Assembly: GCF_001039355.2 (NCBI RefSeq)
Contig: NW_019773844.1
Span: forward strand, 1-40,204
Source: Lingula anatina
Taxonomy: Eukaryota; Brachiopoda; Lingulata; Lingulida; Lingulidae
DNA length: 40,204 bases
Direction: 5' to 3'
The notes below the pieces were generated by a model. That model made no database searches and was not told the origin of the DNA. It was given only the letters and a program-made list of their open reading frames with translations. Position numbers and translations under genes: made by a program. Positions 25,250 to 33,934 of this stretch are shown piece by piece (within the stretch, counting starts at the first letter, position 1; each line of letters begins with the position of its first letter).

Positions 25250-25851
25250 CGTTCAGACAGTTCATATGACACATCACCTGATCTAAAGAGCGCGTCTTCC
25301 TATACCACGCTCCTTCAAGGGGTTGAAGGAGTATCGTAAATGTAATTAGATATAAATTCAAAGATGATAAATCCTATCCTTAAATGAAATAATGTGCAGG
25401 TGCTGTATTCTCTCTCGTAAAAGAGTACAAAATATTAGACATCGACGCATAATCACTTCAAGGGGTTTCTTAGTTATATGAATATCTGTTCTCTTGTTGA
25501 ATTGGAGAAATGGCCGCTTGTGATATTCTAAAAAAAAAAAAGATAAGGGAAACTAGAATGGTCTATTTTCTTCTTGGCGTCCTGCAAATAACCACATTTA
25601 GGTGAATATCTCCGTGAAAATCTTGACGCCCTCCGTACCTTTAATGAGAATGCCTGGGTATTTTACTGACAGTAATGATAAAGTCAAAGATAATGTCCAC
25701 TCTAGGCCTTCCAGATAACGGTCGACGAGGGATGGAATGGCCAAACATCACCTTAAAAAGCTGTTACCTTGAGCCTGCTATCAGCTCTATAATTGCAGCT
25801 GTGAAGAAAATGCCGTTTTAAACGTATGTCCTCTAATTGTAGGTTACCGAC

Positions 25852-25858
25852 TATAAAA
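25852..25858 (+). promoter_or_regulatory. TATA box, first (gap-side) copy of the plus-strand glycine-rich gene
   Basis: TATAAAA lies 85 bases before the ATG at 25937. The same sequence, offset by exactly 592 bases, is found at 26444 after the gap. Confidence 0.75.
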
Positions 25859-25936
25859 TGACCAGGGCATCGGTTGGATGGCCAGTGTCGTTTCTGGACA
25901 TCTCTGAGGACATTTGACTTACCATTCGACATCATC

Positions 25937-26400
25937 ATGAAAGTTGCAGTCGCTCTATTGGCCTTGGCCACGGTGGCGTCGGCCACAGTGGTCACAAAAC
26001 CTGTTGCCCCCACCAAGCCAAAGGTGTCAACCAGTGTCAAGCCATTTGTCACCTACAAGAAGGCTGTTGTCACCAAGAAGGTTCCGACTGTCAACTACAA
26101 GCAGGTGGTAAGGTACGTCCCCAGGGTGGACGTCGTCCCAGTTCACGGTCACAGGCTCGTTCAGAACACCGTCAATGTCCCTGTCAGAGGATACCACCTT
26201 CAACAGACCGTTATTGGCGCTGGTCCATACGGCGGTTATGGCGGTGGCTACGGCACTGGGTATGGTGGTGTTGGCGGCGGTTACGGCGGCGGCTACGGCG
26301 GCTACGGCGGCTACGGCGGCGGCTACGGCGGCGGCTACGGCGGCGGCTACAGCGGACTCGGCGGTTATGGCGGTGGATACGGCACTGGCTACGGCGGATA
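25937..26400 (+). CDS. Glycine/tyrosine-rich secreted protein, 5' part cut by an assembly gap
   Basis: It encodes the signal peptide, the basic module and the start of the GYGG repeats, then runs into 41 Ns. By eye the sequence from the TATA box through the first ~100 codons is identical to the copy starting at 26529, including silent positions and the leader. Differences are confined to the GGY repeats, where this copy has three more residues. The last bases (GGCGGATA) are the exact place where the second copy continues CGGTTTCGG. This is best explained as the same gene assembled twice (two alleles or an unresolved contig overlap), not as a second gene. The frame also stays open upstream, but that part lies downstream of the TATA box and is the 5' leader, so I start at MKVAVALL. 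Confidence 0.8.
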
Positions 26401-26441
26401 NNNNNNNNNNNNNNNNNNNNNNNNNNNNNNNNNNNNNNNNN
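26401..26441. other. Assembly gap (41 Ns)
   Basis: A run of 41 Ns. The sequence after it restarts at ACTATAAAATGACC, which repeats the promoter of the gene before the gap. Confidence 1.
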
Positions 26442-26443
26442 AC

Positions 26444-26450
26444 TATAAAA
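26444..26450 (+). promoter_or_regulatory. TATA box of the complete plus-strand glycine-rich gene
   Basis: TATAAAA, 85 bases before the ATG and three bases after the gap. The upstream promoter of this copy is therefore not visible; if the two copies are one locus, it is the sequence before 25852. Confidence 0.75.
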
Positions 26451-26528
26451 TGACCAGGGCATCGGTTGGATGGCCAGTGTCGTTTCTGGACATCTCTGAG
26501 GACATTTGACTTACCATTCGACATCATC

Positions 26529-27389
26529 ATGAAAGTTGCAGTCGCTCTATTGGCCTTGGCCACGGTGGCGTCGGCCACAGTGGTCACAAAACCTGTTGCC
26601 CCCACCAAGCCAAAGGTGTCAACCAGTGTCAAGCCATTTGTCACCTACAAGAAGGCTGTTGTCACCAAGAAGGTTCCGACTGTCAACTACAAGCAGGTGG
26701 TAAGGTACGTCCCCAGGGTGGACGTCGTCCCAGTTCACGGTCACAGGCTCGTTCAGAACACCGTCAATGTCCCTGTCAGAGGATACCACCTTCAACAGAC
26801 CGTTATTGGCGCTGGTCCATACGGCGGTTATGGCGGTGGCTACGGCACTGGGTATGGTGGTGTTGGCGGCGGTTACGGCGGCGGCTACGGCGGTTACGGC
26901 GGCGGCTACGGCAGCGGCTATGGCGGCGGCTACAGCGGACTCGGCGGTTATGGCGGTGGATACGGCACTGGCTACGGCGGATACGGTTTCGGCAACGGTT
27001 TCGACTTCATGAGAGGTTTCATCGGCAACAGAGTGGGCTTTGGTTTGGGACCTGCCGGATACGGTGCCGGTCTGGGAGCTGGTTACGGTACCCTTGGTGC
27101 TGGTTACGGCGCTGCCGGTTACGGTGGTGTCGGTTACGGTGTTGGCGGCGTTAAAGACCTCGGCGTCGGCTACGGCGCCACAGGAGGCTACGTCGACGGT
27201 GGCTACGGCACATCTGGTGTTATCAACGGTGGATACGTCGATGGCGGATATGGCACCGCTGGCGTTGTGAAGAACGCCGGTGGCTACGGCACAGTTGGAG
27301 TGGTTGACGGCGGATATGGAGGTGTTGTTAATGGCGGTTATGGCTCTGTCGGCACCCTTGGTACTGTTGGCACTGCCAAGAAGGTTTAA
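26529..27389 (+). CDS. Secreted glycine/tyrosine-rich structural protein
   Basis: A 286-residue single-exon frame ending in TAA. Residues 1-16 (MKVAVALLALATVASA) are a signal peptide. Residues 17-95 form a Lys/Val/Pro-rich basic module: PKVS (28-31), KPF (35-37), KKVPTV (47-52), HGHRLVQ (70-76) and PVRGYHL (82-88). The remainder is Gly/Tyr-rich: GGYGGGYG-type units to about residue 157, a less regular stretch with FGNGFDFMRGF and NRVGFGLG, then GYVDGGYGT-type units, ending TAKKV. Its N-terminal module matches the minus-strand gene at 19504. No cysteines are visible, so insolubility would come from Gly/Tyr packing or tyrosine crosslinking, as in shell or cuticle matrix proteins (inference). 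The start is the ATG in CATCATCATGAAAG; upstream in-frame sequence is leader. Confidence 0.93.
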   Translation: MKVAVALLALATVASATVVTKPVAPTKPKVSTSVKPFVTYKKAVVTKKVPTVNYKQVVRYVPRVDVVPVHGHRLVQNTVNVPVRGYHLQQTVIGAGPYGGYGGGYGTGYGGVGGGYGGGYGGYGGGYGSGYGGGYSGLGGYGGGYGTGYGGYGFGNGFDFMRGFIGNRVGFGLGPAGYGAGLGAGYGTLGAGYGAAGYGGVGYGVGGVKDLGVGYGATGGYVDGGYGTSGVINGGYVDGGYGTAGVVKNAGGYGTVGVVDGGYGGVVNGGYGSVGTLGTVGTAKKV

Positions 27390-27394
27390 ATAAG

Positions 27395-28118
27395 GTAGGT
27401 TTCCTTTATTAGGTGCTCCGTGCTTTGTTTAGACCAAACTTTACCTCTGTGACTACGATATGTCTGAAATCCGTTAAGTCACTTTTCCCTTTCGACCACA
27501 TTACAATGTTTAAAAATGCAAACCAGCATTGTTTGAAACATCATGCATCAGCATAAAAAATTGTCTGGTTATATTCTGCACAGGATGGATTTGCGATCTG
27601 CATTTAAAAGAATAATCCTGATAATAATTTGACATATTAAGTTGGCGTTTGCAAAATCTCTGAACCAATATACTGAAACAACGTTGCTTGCAATGATTTA
27701 AAGCATAAACAAAAAGGGCAAATCAACATCAGTTGCATTGCTGACGGGCTTTTCTTTCTTACAAAGCAATAAAAATCGTATTTTACGAAACAGTAAAATC
27801 AAGATTTTAACTTCAATTTAATCATATAATTTTATCACTGGTGCACATAGTGGTTTATACGCAGAGATAAAAATGCTAAACGGACATTTGAAAGCCAAAT
27901 GCAGACCACCGACGCGTATCTTTTTCACACGCTATATCGGTTTGTTAATTGGGTATAGAATCACGTGGCGTGAAATAATTAGGCAAATAGGCTAGAGTAC
28001 TCCTTCCTCAATTACATATACAATTTGGCAGTGCCTAGATGGTAGAAAAATGCGCGATGAACCCTGAATTATTTTGCAATTAAGGAAAGCGTGTATGTTC
28101 AACACTTAGAAAATGCAT

Positions 28119-28157
<39 letters not shown>

Positions 28158-28303
28158 TTAAAGGTTTCAAGTGAGCTAAAGATTTTAACACTTTTACAAA
28201 ATAGAAGAATCGTCCATTTTACGTTTGTATAATGCGTATTTGAATAATGCGTGCAACTGACTTCAACTTTTGGTAATGCTTGTCTTGCTTGTTTTTATTT
28301 CAG
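27395..28303 (+). other. Predicted 3' UTR intron of the plus-strand glycine-rich gene
   Basis: Five bases after the TAA stop there is an AAG|GTAGGT donor. The best acceptor downstream is TTTTTATTTCAG ending at 28303. A proposed last exon from 28304 leads to AATAAA at 28629. The intron contains a (TTTA)n run (28118-28159). The paralogue at 19504 shows the same layout. Not supported by transcript evidence here. Confidence 0.5.
28118..28159 (+). repeat. (TTTA)n microsatellite
   Basis: About ten TTTA units within the proposed 3' UTR intron of the plus-strand glycine-rich gene. Confidence 0.95.
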
Positions 28304-28628
28304 CTTTCACTGTTTGTCTTCAACCAGAGAATTGCACAAAAGGTATCGCTTTAATCCCAACTGGAGGAAAAATAGCATCTTATGAATATGATGCTGTCAT
28401 TGATATCATCATCCATTTGTGGACACCGCATAAGCTTTAAATAACGTACATAGACGTGAACAAGAGACTGGAAAACAGAAAAAGACCAACTAAGTGTTGA
28501 CACGAAAATTTGACATTTTCGCATTTTATATGAGGTCCTAGCGACTAAGAAAAAAGTATCATTTGTACGTTTTGTAACCACCAAATGCTAACACAATACC
28601 ATGGGCATGTAACCAATGCTTTTGATGA

Positions 28629-28634
28629 AATAAA
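28629..28634 (+). terminator. Polyadenylation signal of the plus-strand glycine-rich gene
   Basis: AATAAA about 325 bases into the proposed last, non-coding exon, followed by a T/G-rich stretch (TTTGTTTTC, GTGTTTTTTTC) that suits a cleavage region. Confidence 0.55.
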
Positions 28635-28931
28635 CAGATATCATTTGTTTTCAATGCAGTGTTTTTTTCTTGATGTTTGTTCCGCTGATAATTAAAAGGA
28701 ACTGCTGCTTAATGTATTGAAAAAAATTCTTCCCGAAAACCATACATTTTAATGCATACTAAATTCTTACACATATCAATTACGTGTAGAGCATCATACG
28801 CATGTGACTTTCTTCAAATTACTCTCCTTCCCATTTTTTAAACTGCTCAATATATTGTTCAAATTCAAAAATAGAATGCGTTAAAGGTAATAGCGCAAAG
28901 TTTTCAACTCTAGATTAATTTCTTACTTCGC

Positions 28932-28978
28932 TGGGGGGAGGGGGGGGGTGGGGAGGGGGAGGGGAGGAGAGGGAGGGC
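28932..28978 (+). repeat. G-rich tract
   Basis: Long G runs broken by single A or T bases, about 47 bases in all, with strong G-quadruplex potential on the + strand. Confidence 0.8.
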
Positions 28979-30063
28979 CAGATTGTCAAAAAGGGCTGCC
29001 ACAAAATCCCCCAACGGCGAAATGATGAAACCGGGTGCAGTTTGGGCATTTTGAAAATATATCTGGATTTTAGATCAACCTTGTCTAACTTTTTTGTGGA
29101 GGGACTGGGGTTTAATCCGCAATATTCTTCTGGAACAGGAGTGTGGAAATGTGACAGGCTTGGGGCAAGAAAGTCAATTTTGTAATGTTTTAACACGCTT
29201 GGTTGACTTGAAATAAATTCTTCTCCCAACGATGACATATTCAAGAAACTTGCTTTATTCATGGGCCTTACCGAAAACCTATAATCCTCGAAAATTAGCA
29301 GGCGAAATACAAGATAGATAAAACTGAGATGATAAAATACTTCCTTCTAAATCAGCGCATTATTGCTGCTCGCTCAACAGAAGAACGGTATCTCTCAGTT
29401 GGTCATTATTCAAATTATTTGACAGTTTTTCAAATTGTACATATTCAGAAAAAAGACTGAATACTATAACCTGTAAACAACCCTTTGTTAAGAGGAGAGT
29501 CGGATATTTGAAGGATGGGGCATGCGCATCATATCACCACTGCATAAACCAATAACTAATAAATTAAGCTGAACAGAAAACATCACTGTAAATAAGAACA
29601 ACCGACATTATTTGAAGCCCAAGGGGTAAATTAGATATGGATATCAGTTTGTACTGTAATTCCTCTAGAAATAGCTTAACTCATGCTTTATTCATAAAAA
29701 ATAAAAAATTCCGCAAGTAATTTACTTTGTTTCTACATGAAGTAATCAAGTTCCACTGGCTTGGCTTTGAGTGTGTTAGCGGTGCTCTGCACAATCAACG
29801 GACTACTCAGAATGTAATATTATTTCCCGTCTTCTCTGATACAACCCATAACAAATTGGCTAAACTCATCTACGAACAAACAAAACATAGTAGTGACCAA
29901 GGAATCCCCCTTCATTTAACGTTTTAACTAGCAAAGAACGCCGCGCATCTGCAAAACCCTGCAATTTTATATTCACAAAAATCTGCATGAAATACATCAA
30001 GATCTAAGTGGCAGCTGTAATACTGCAGTCCAATTGGGTTAAGGGGTTTGCATGTACGAATAT

Positions 30064-30232
30064 CAGGGGCGGATCCAGGGATATTTTCAGACAGTCTTCC
30101 AAATTATCTTTGTTGAACCATCCTCCATTTTTGACCGTCTTCCGATAGAGAAAAATTAGATACCCATCAATGTAAATTTGAAAATCTGACCGTCTTCTGG
30201 AAGACTCAAAAGACGGCCTCAATCCGCCCCTG
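30064..30232. mobile_element. Short non-autonomous hAT-like element (complete)
   Basis: 169 bases with terminal inverted repeats: the left end is CAGGGGCGGATCCAGG and the right end is CCTCAATCCGCCCCTG, whose reverse complement is CAGGGGCGGATTGAGG. The directly flanking bases are AATAT on both sides, a 5-bp target duplication. CAGGGG...CCCCTG ends are typical of hAT superfamily derivatives, although most hAT elements make 8-bp duplications. It has no coding capacity. A second, truncated copy lies at 20873. Confidence 0.82.
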
Positions 30233-30599
30233 AATATAATACAGTAGGGTACAACAAATCTGTTTAAAATCAAGACTGTTGGCAGTTTGCCAAACAGGTC
30301 AAGCCGCATCCATCATCGTTTTCACTACAGACGTTATATATATGCGTATATATCTCGTTCACCGACATGATCCAGCTATTTAATTGTAATCGTACCGTGA
30401 AACAAAAGTACTTGAAGTTAAAACGGTACTGGACGCGGTCACAAGTTAACATGGAGGACCAACCAAGCTTGCCCCAATTTAGGTCTATTTTAATAATTAA
30501 AATTAAAATTGTCACATGTCTCGGCATAATCTGGTAGATGTCAACGGTCTCTTTCCGTACTTATCAAACACAGTCAGCACTGCTCTGCCTTGATGTGGT

Positions 30600-30628
30600 A
30601 TTATTTATTTATTTATTTATTTATTTAC
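30600..30628 (+). repeat. (TTTA)n microsatellite
   Basis: Seven units, followed by CAGCATAAAGCCCCCAGATA and AAGGCGCTTTGG. The window's right end shows a similar pairing of a short A/T repeat with a GGCGCC-containing stretch, which may mark the tail of a dispersed repeat. Confidence 0.85.
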
Positions 30629-31146
30629 AGCATAAAGCCCCCAGATAAAGGCGCTTTGGTCCTCATTAGTTTTGTTTTAACCATTACTTCCTGGTGGCAG
30701 ACCCCAAGCTTAGTATTCCCCCAGTATTTCCTTGAGTATAGTGACACGCACAATAAGTGACCATAGTGAAATTAAATAGAGAAAAGTGTGTGTGTTTGGG
30801 GGAGGGGGGTCATTTTAGCACCTAGTTCCATGAGTAAAGACGAAAAGGTTTTTTGTTAAAAAGTTTCAGTCGATGTTTTTTAACCTGAATATTAAGTGCC
30901 CTCTCCCGAAAGTGGTTCATTTTAAAGCCTTGACTCACACGCCGCCATATCAACTGCTTCATTTCCGACTCCAATCAAAACCTTTGTAATGGGAAATTAA
31001 AATATGGAAAATGAGATCCTGTTGACACGATGTCATATACTAGAGAGTCTATTGTGATACACGGTCCTGCTCCCATTGATATGTGCTGGTAATGGCCCCG
31101 CCCTAGATTTTGGATCCACTGACGTCACGCTAACCCTAACCTGCCT

Positions 31147-31230
31147 GAATCTAATGGAGGGCGGACTCTCTGCTACACGGAACATAAATTTCTTAATTTC
31201 AACGCGGACGTTCCGGTCAAACCTGAATCT
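31147..31230 (+). repeat. Dispersed repeat, copy 2
   Basis: It starts GAATCTAATGGAGGGCGGAC and runs through TTTCTTAATTTCAACGCGGA, matching the repeat at 889-975 at perhaps two thirds or more of positions by eye. A partial third copy follows within 30 bases, which suggests a tandem or composite repeat. Confidence 0.5.
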
Positions 31231-31719
31231 GTGAATATCTATCTCTGTTACACGGACCCCCAGCTTCTTAACACCGACAGCTGCTAAAATTCACAATTCA
31301 AAGACTAGCAACTTCAGCCGATCCTGTTTTGACCTAGGGCTATTTCTCATAGAAGTGTGGGCTACAGCCGAGATATATCGCATGGAAGCGCGGATTACAG
31401 AATAAGCATTTGTGCAGTGAACTTGAGTGAAAATTTTGGTGGCGGTTGACGCTTTTAAGTACCTGTAAGCGTGCGTGGAAATAAAGCCGGCACGCATCGA
31501 ATCTGAAGCTCAATTTGATGGAGGTACTACGCGTAAGAAGTTTTATCGTATACGGACAAAGAAAAAAAAATAAAATAAATCAGAAAACACAATTTTACTA
31601 ACCAAAAAGGAAATCCTTGTAGCACAAACTTAAATTATTTCCTGCAACAATGATACATGTATTCTTGAGTTATTTTCTTGTGCATGTTATCTTGTAGGCC
31701 AAATCTTTTCAGTCAGCTG

Positions 31720-31725
31720 TTTATT
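31720..31725 (-). terminator. AATAAA overlapping the stop codon of MSMB-like gene A
   Basis: The end of the coding sequence reads GGG AAA TAA A, so the polyadenylation hexamer overlaps the stop codon. If used, the 3' UTR would be only about 10-30 bases. A weaker signal further on cannot be excluded. Confidence 0.3.
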
Positions 31726-33894
31726 TCCCAATCACACTCTCCCCACTGAAGCAGTCCTTGGTCTCGTCGTCGACTTTGACGTGTAGAGGCTTGCAACCGT
31801 CAGCACCGGTGACAATCTTACAGCCGGCAGCAGGCATTATCACCCCAGCATGTATACCATAGCTAGGAGAAAAAATAAAACTAGACGATGAACAAGACTC
31901 AGTGTTGTCCTAAGTATTTTCTGTTGATGTTACCCCAGGTATAACACTCTCTGGGCCCATGCTTGGCCTGAACGTTTAACAGTTTGCATTATAGGGCCAT
32001 TCAGAATGAGTTAGCCATAGATCCTTTACTTGTACAATAATTTGAATCACAAATGTGCTACATATTATAAAATAAAATCAAAGAGACGGCTTGTCCTTCA
32101 TGAATACCCCGCATTTACGTTTGAATTATGAAATAATTGCCCATTTCCAAAGCCTCATTTGACGAGAAGAAAGTAGGTATACACATGACAATGTCTTGTC
32201 TCTGACCAGGTAAAAGAGGAGGTTCTTTAAACGTCTTACATGTGCAGATAGTAATGCTTAAAACTCGACGTTGGTGAGCAATAAGTAAGTATAAGGGACT
32301 TGTCGATGACGTGACGTCGTCAAAGAAATTAAAATGAAATATTTCTAAATCAAAGAAAAAAAATGTCCCTTATACAGGCGGATTTGGAGGGGGTGTCAGG
32401 GGGTTCTTAGGCCCTTCGGTTGCTGAAAAATATATCACACAAATATTCCCAAATTGAAATTAGAATTTTGACCAGCTAAATCATAGTTCTAAACCGTACC
32501 AAAGGGCACTGTTTGCTCTCCAAAACATCATTTTTTGTCGGGGTCGTTGAGCAGGCCCCAAACCCCACATCAAGGGGGTGATGGTCGGCTTCGCATCCGA
32601 GGCCTGTCGGTCCGGACCCCCCTTCAAATAATCCTGGGTCAGCCCCTGCTTATATACATCTATCAACACCCATGCGTATCCTCATTTAACATGCTTTCAA
32701 TAACCTATGGCAGTAGCAAACTTTTCTTGATATAAGATTAAAACAAAAGTACCGATCAAATTATAAGAATTGTGCTTTAAAATATACTAATTCCAAAATT
32801 CATTTAAGAACTTGTCTGGCTTTAACTGCGTGTTTACAGGTCAAATTAGATGTTAATCAACGTAAAAAAAAAAATGGAACAAGGCAGCAAAACTTTTAAA
32901 GGTACAGACACAATGTCATTAAAACTTGACCTGTATTTTAGTGCAATAAATCACCCCAGTAAGTATGCAGATAAGAATTCTCACGGTTTTCCATAAATGG
33001 CGTTCACAGTGAATTGTGCACAGTGACGGTGCAGACGACGACAGACACGGGTGATAGTGATATATACATACACACTGTGTCTGTACATAAAAATCATATC
33101 ACCAATTATCGCTTACCCGCAGCAGGACATATACCTCTGGCTACAAGTGCAACGAAAACAGTCATCTGTTTCTTTGGTGGTGTTGACTTCTATCCTGATT
33201 CCTTTGTGTTCGCAATAGGTCACTACATCCAGTTTTCCGTCATCGGTTTCTGGAAAAGCATGATCATGTTCGACACCATGGTAATCATATTGTTCTCGTT
33301 TTTCTTTTTTCCTTTTAACGTTTGTTATCACCATCATAACTATTGGTTGAGATGGCTTAAGCCACCGTGAATTTTTGAGACACTGGAAACTCACTTCTCT
33401 ACTACTTGTACAATCAGCATGTTTTTGCCGTTTCCAGTAACACACTGATCAGGCCTACCCAACTACCAGACTCGGCACCGAATGATCCTGAATTCACCGG
33501 TAGATCGGACCACACTACCCGTTTTCAAGGTGTGTATCAGTACGCATTTCACAGTATCAGACACGACACGCTCTTGCCTAGTACGCGATGTGATAGTGAC
33601 GATTCTCAGCGGGGTTGAAAAGTATTGCATCACCACTCAAAATTTGTTCGGGGTATGATAGTGTGAAATGCGTACTGACTCACACCTTGAAAACGGGTAG
33701 TGTGGTCCGATCTAACGGTGAATTCGTGATCATTCGGTGACGAGTCTGGTAGTTGGGTAGGCCTGCTGATGTTCAGCGGTGATTAGGAACTCACCTCTTT
33801 ACCACCAATATATGCCACTGGCGTGTACAGTATGATAGCTGAGAAGTGAGTCTTCAGTATCCTCTGATGCTCTAGGTGGCTTTCAGTAAACCAA

Positions 33895-33934
<40 letters not shown>

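Larger units (their letters stand above)
20320..25840. other. Intergenic region between two divergent glycine-rich genes
   Basis: About 5.5 kb with no credible exon on either strand. It contains a partial hAT-like element (20873-21010), a palindromic short element (about 23931-24033) and a (CT)n run (25196-25245). The 127-residue open frame on the minus strand at 22955-23338 is rich in Phe, Tyr, Ile and Lys, has no recognisable domain, and is best read as chance in AT-rich DNA. The flanking genes point away from each other, so this interval holds both promoters. Confidence 0.55.
28660..31700. other. Intergenic DNA before the beta-microseminoprotein-like cluster
   Basis: No gene recognised. 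It contains a G-rich/purine tract (28932-28978), a complete hAT-like short element (30064-30232), a (TTTA)n run (30600-30628) and the dispersed repeat at 31147. The 115-codon minus-strand frame at 28915-29262 crosses the G-rich tract (polyproline end) and looks repeat-derived. Confidence 0.5.

Noticed and set aside
25874-25936. Upstream extension of the glycine-rich frame (starting MDGQCRFW)
   Set aside because: This part lies between the TATA box and the MKVAVALL signal peptide and would bury the signal sequence; it is leader.
25937-26400. Treating the first glycine-rich copy as a separate functional gene
   Set aside because: Identity in leader and silent sites plus the position of the gap indicate a duplicated assembly of one locus.
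26027-26644. Long Ala-rich and Arg-rich frames overlapping the Gly/Tyr-rich gene on both strands
   Set aside because: They arise from other frames of the GGCGGCTAC-type repeat and even cross the N gap.
28915-29262. 115-codon minus-strand frame with a polyproline end
   Set aside because: It runs into a G-rich low-complexity tract and shows no recognisable domain.
32481-32735. Short frames on both strands suggesting a small protein
   Set aside because: They lie within the hAT-like element and its flank in intron 2 of MSMB-like gene A.
33014-33370. 118-codon + strand frame
   Set aside because: It is the antisense shadow of exon 2 of MSMB-like gene A, whose frame, splice phases and cysteine pattern are far stronger.
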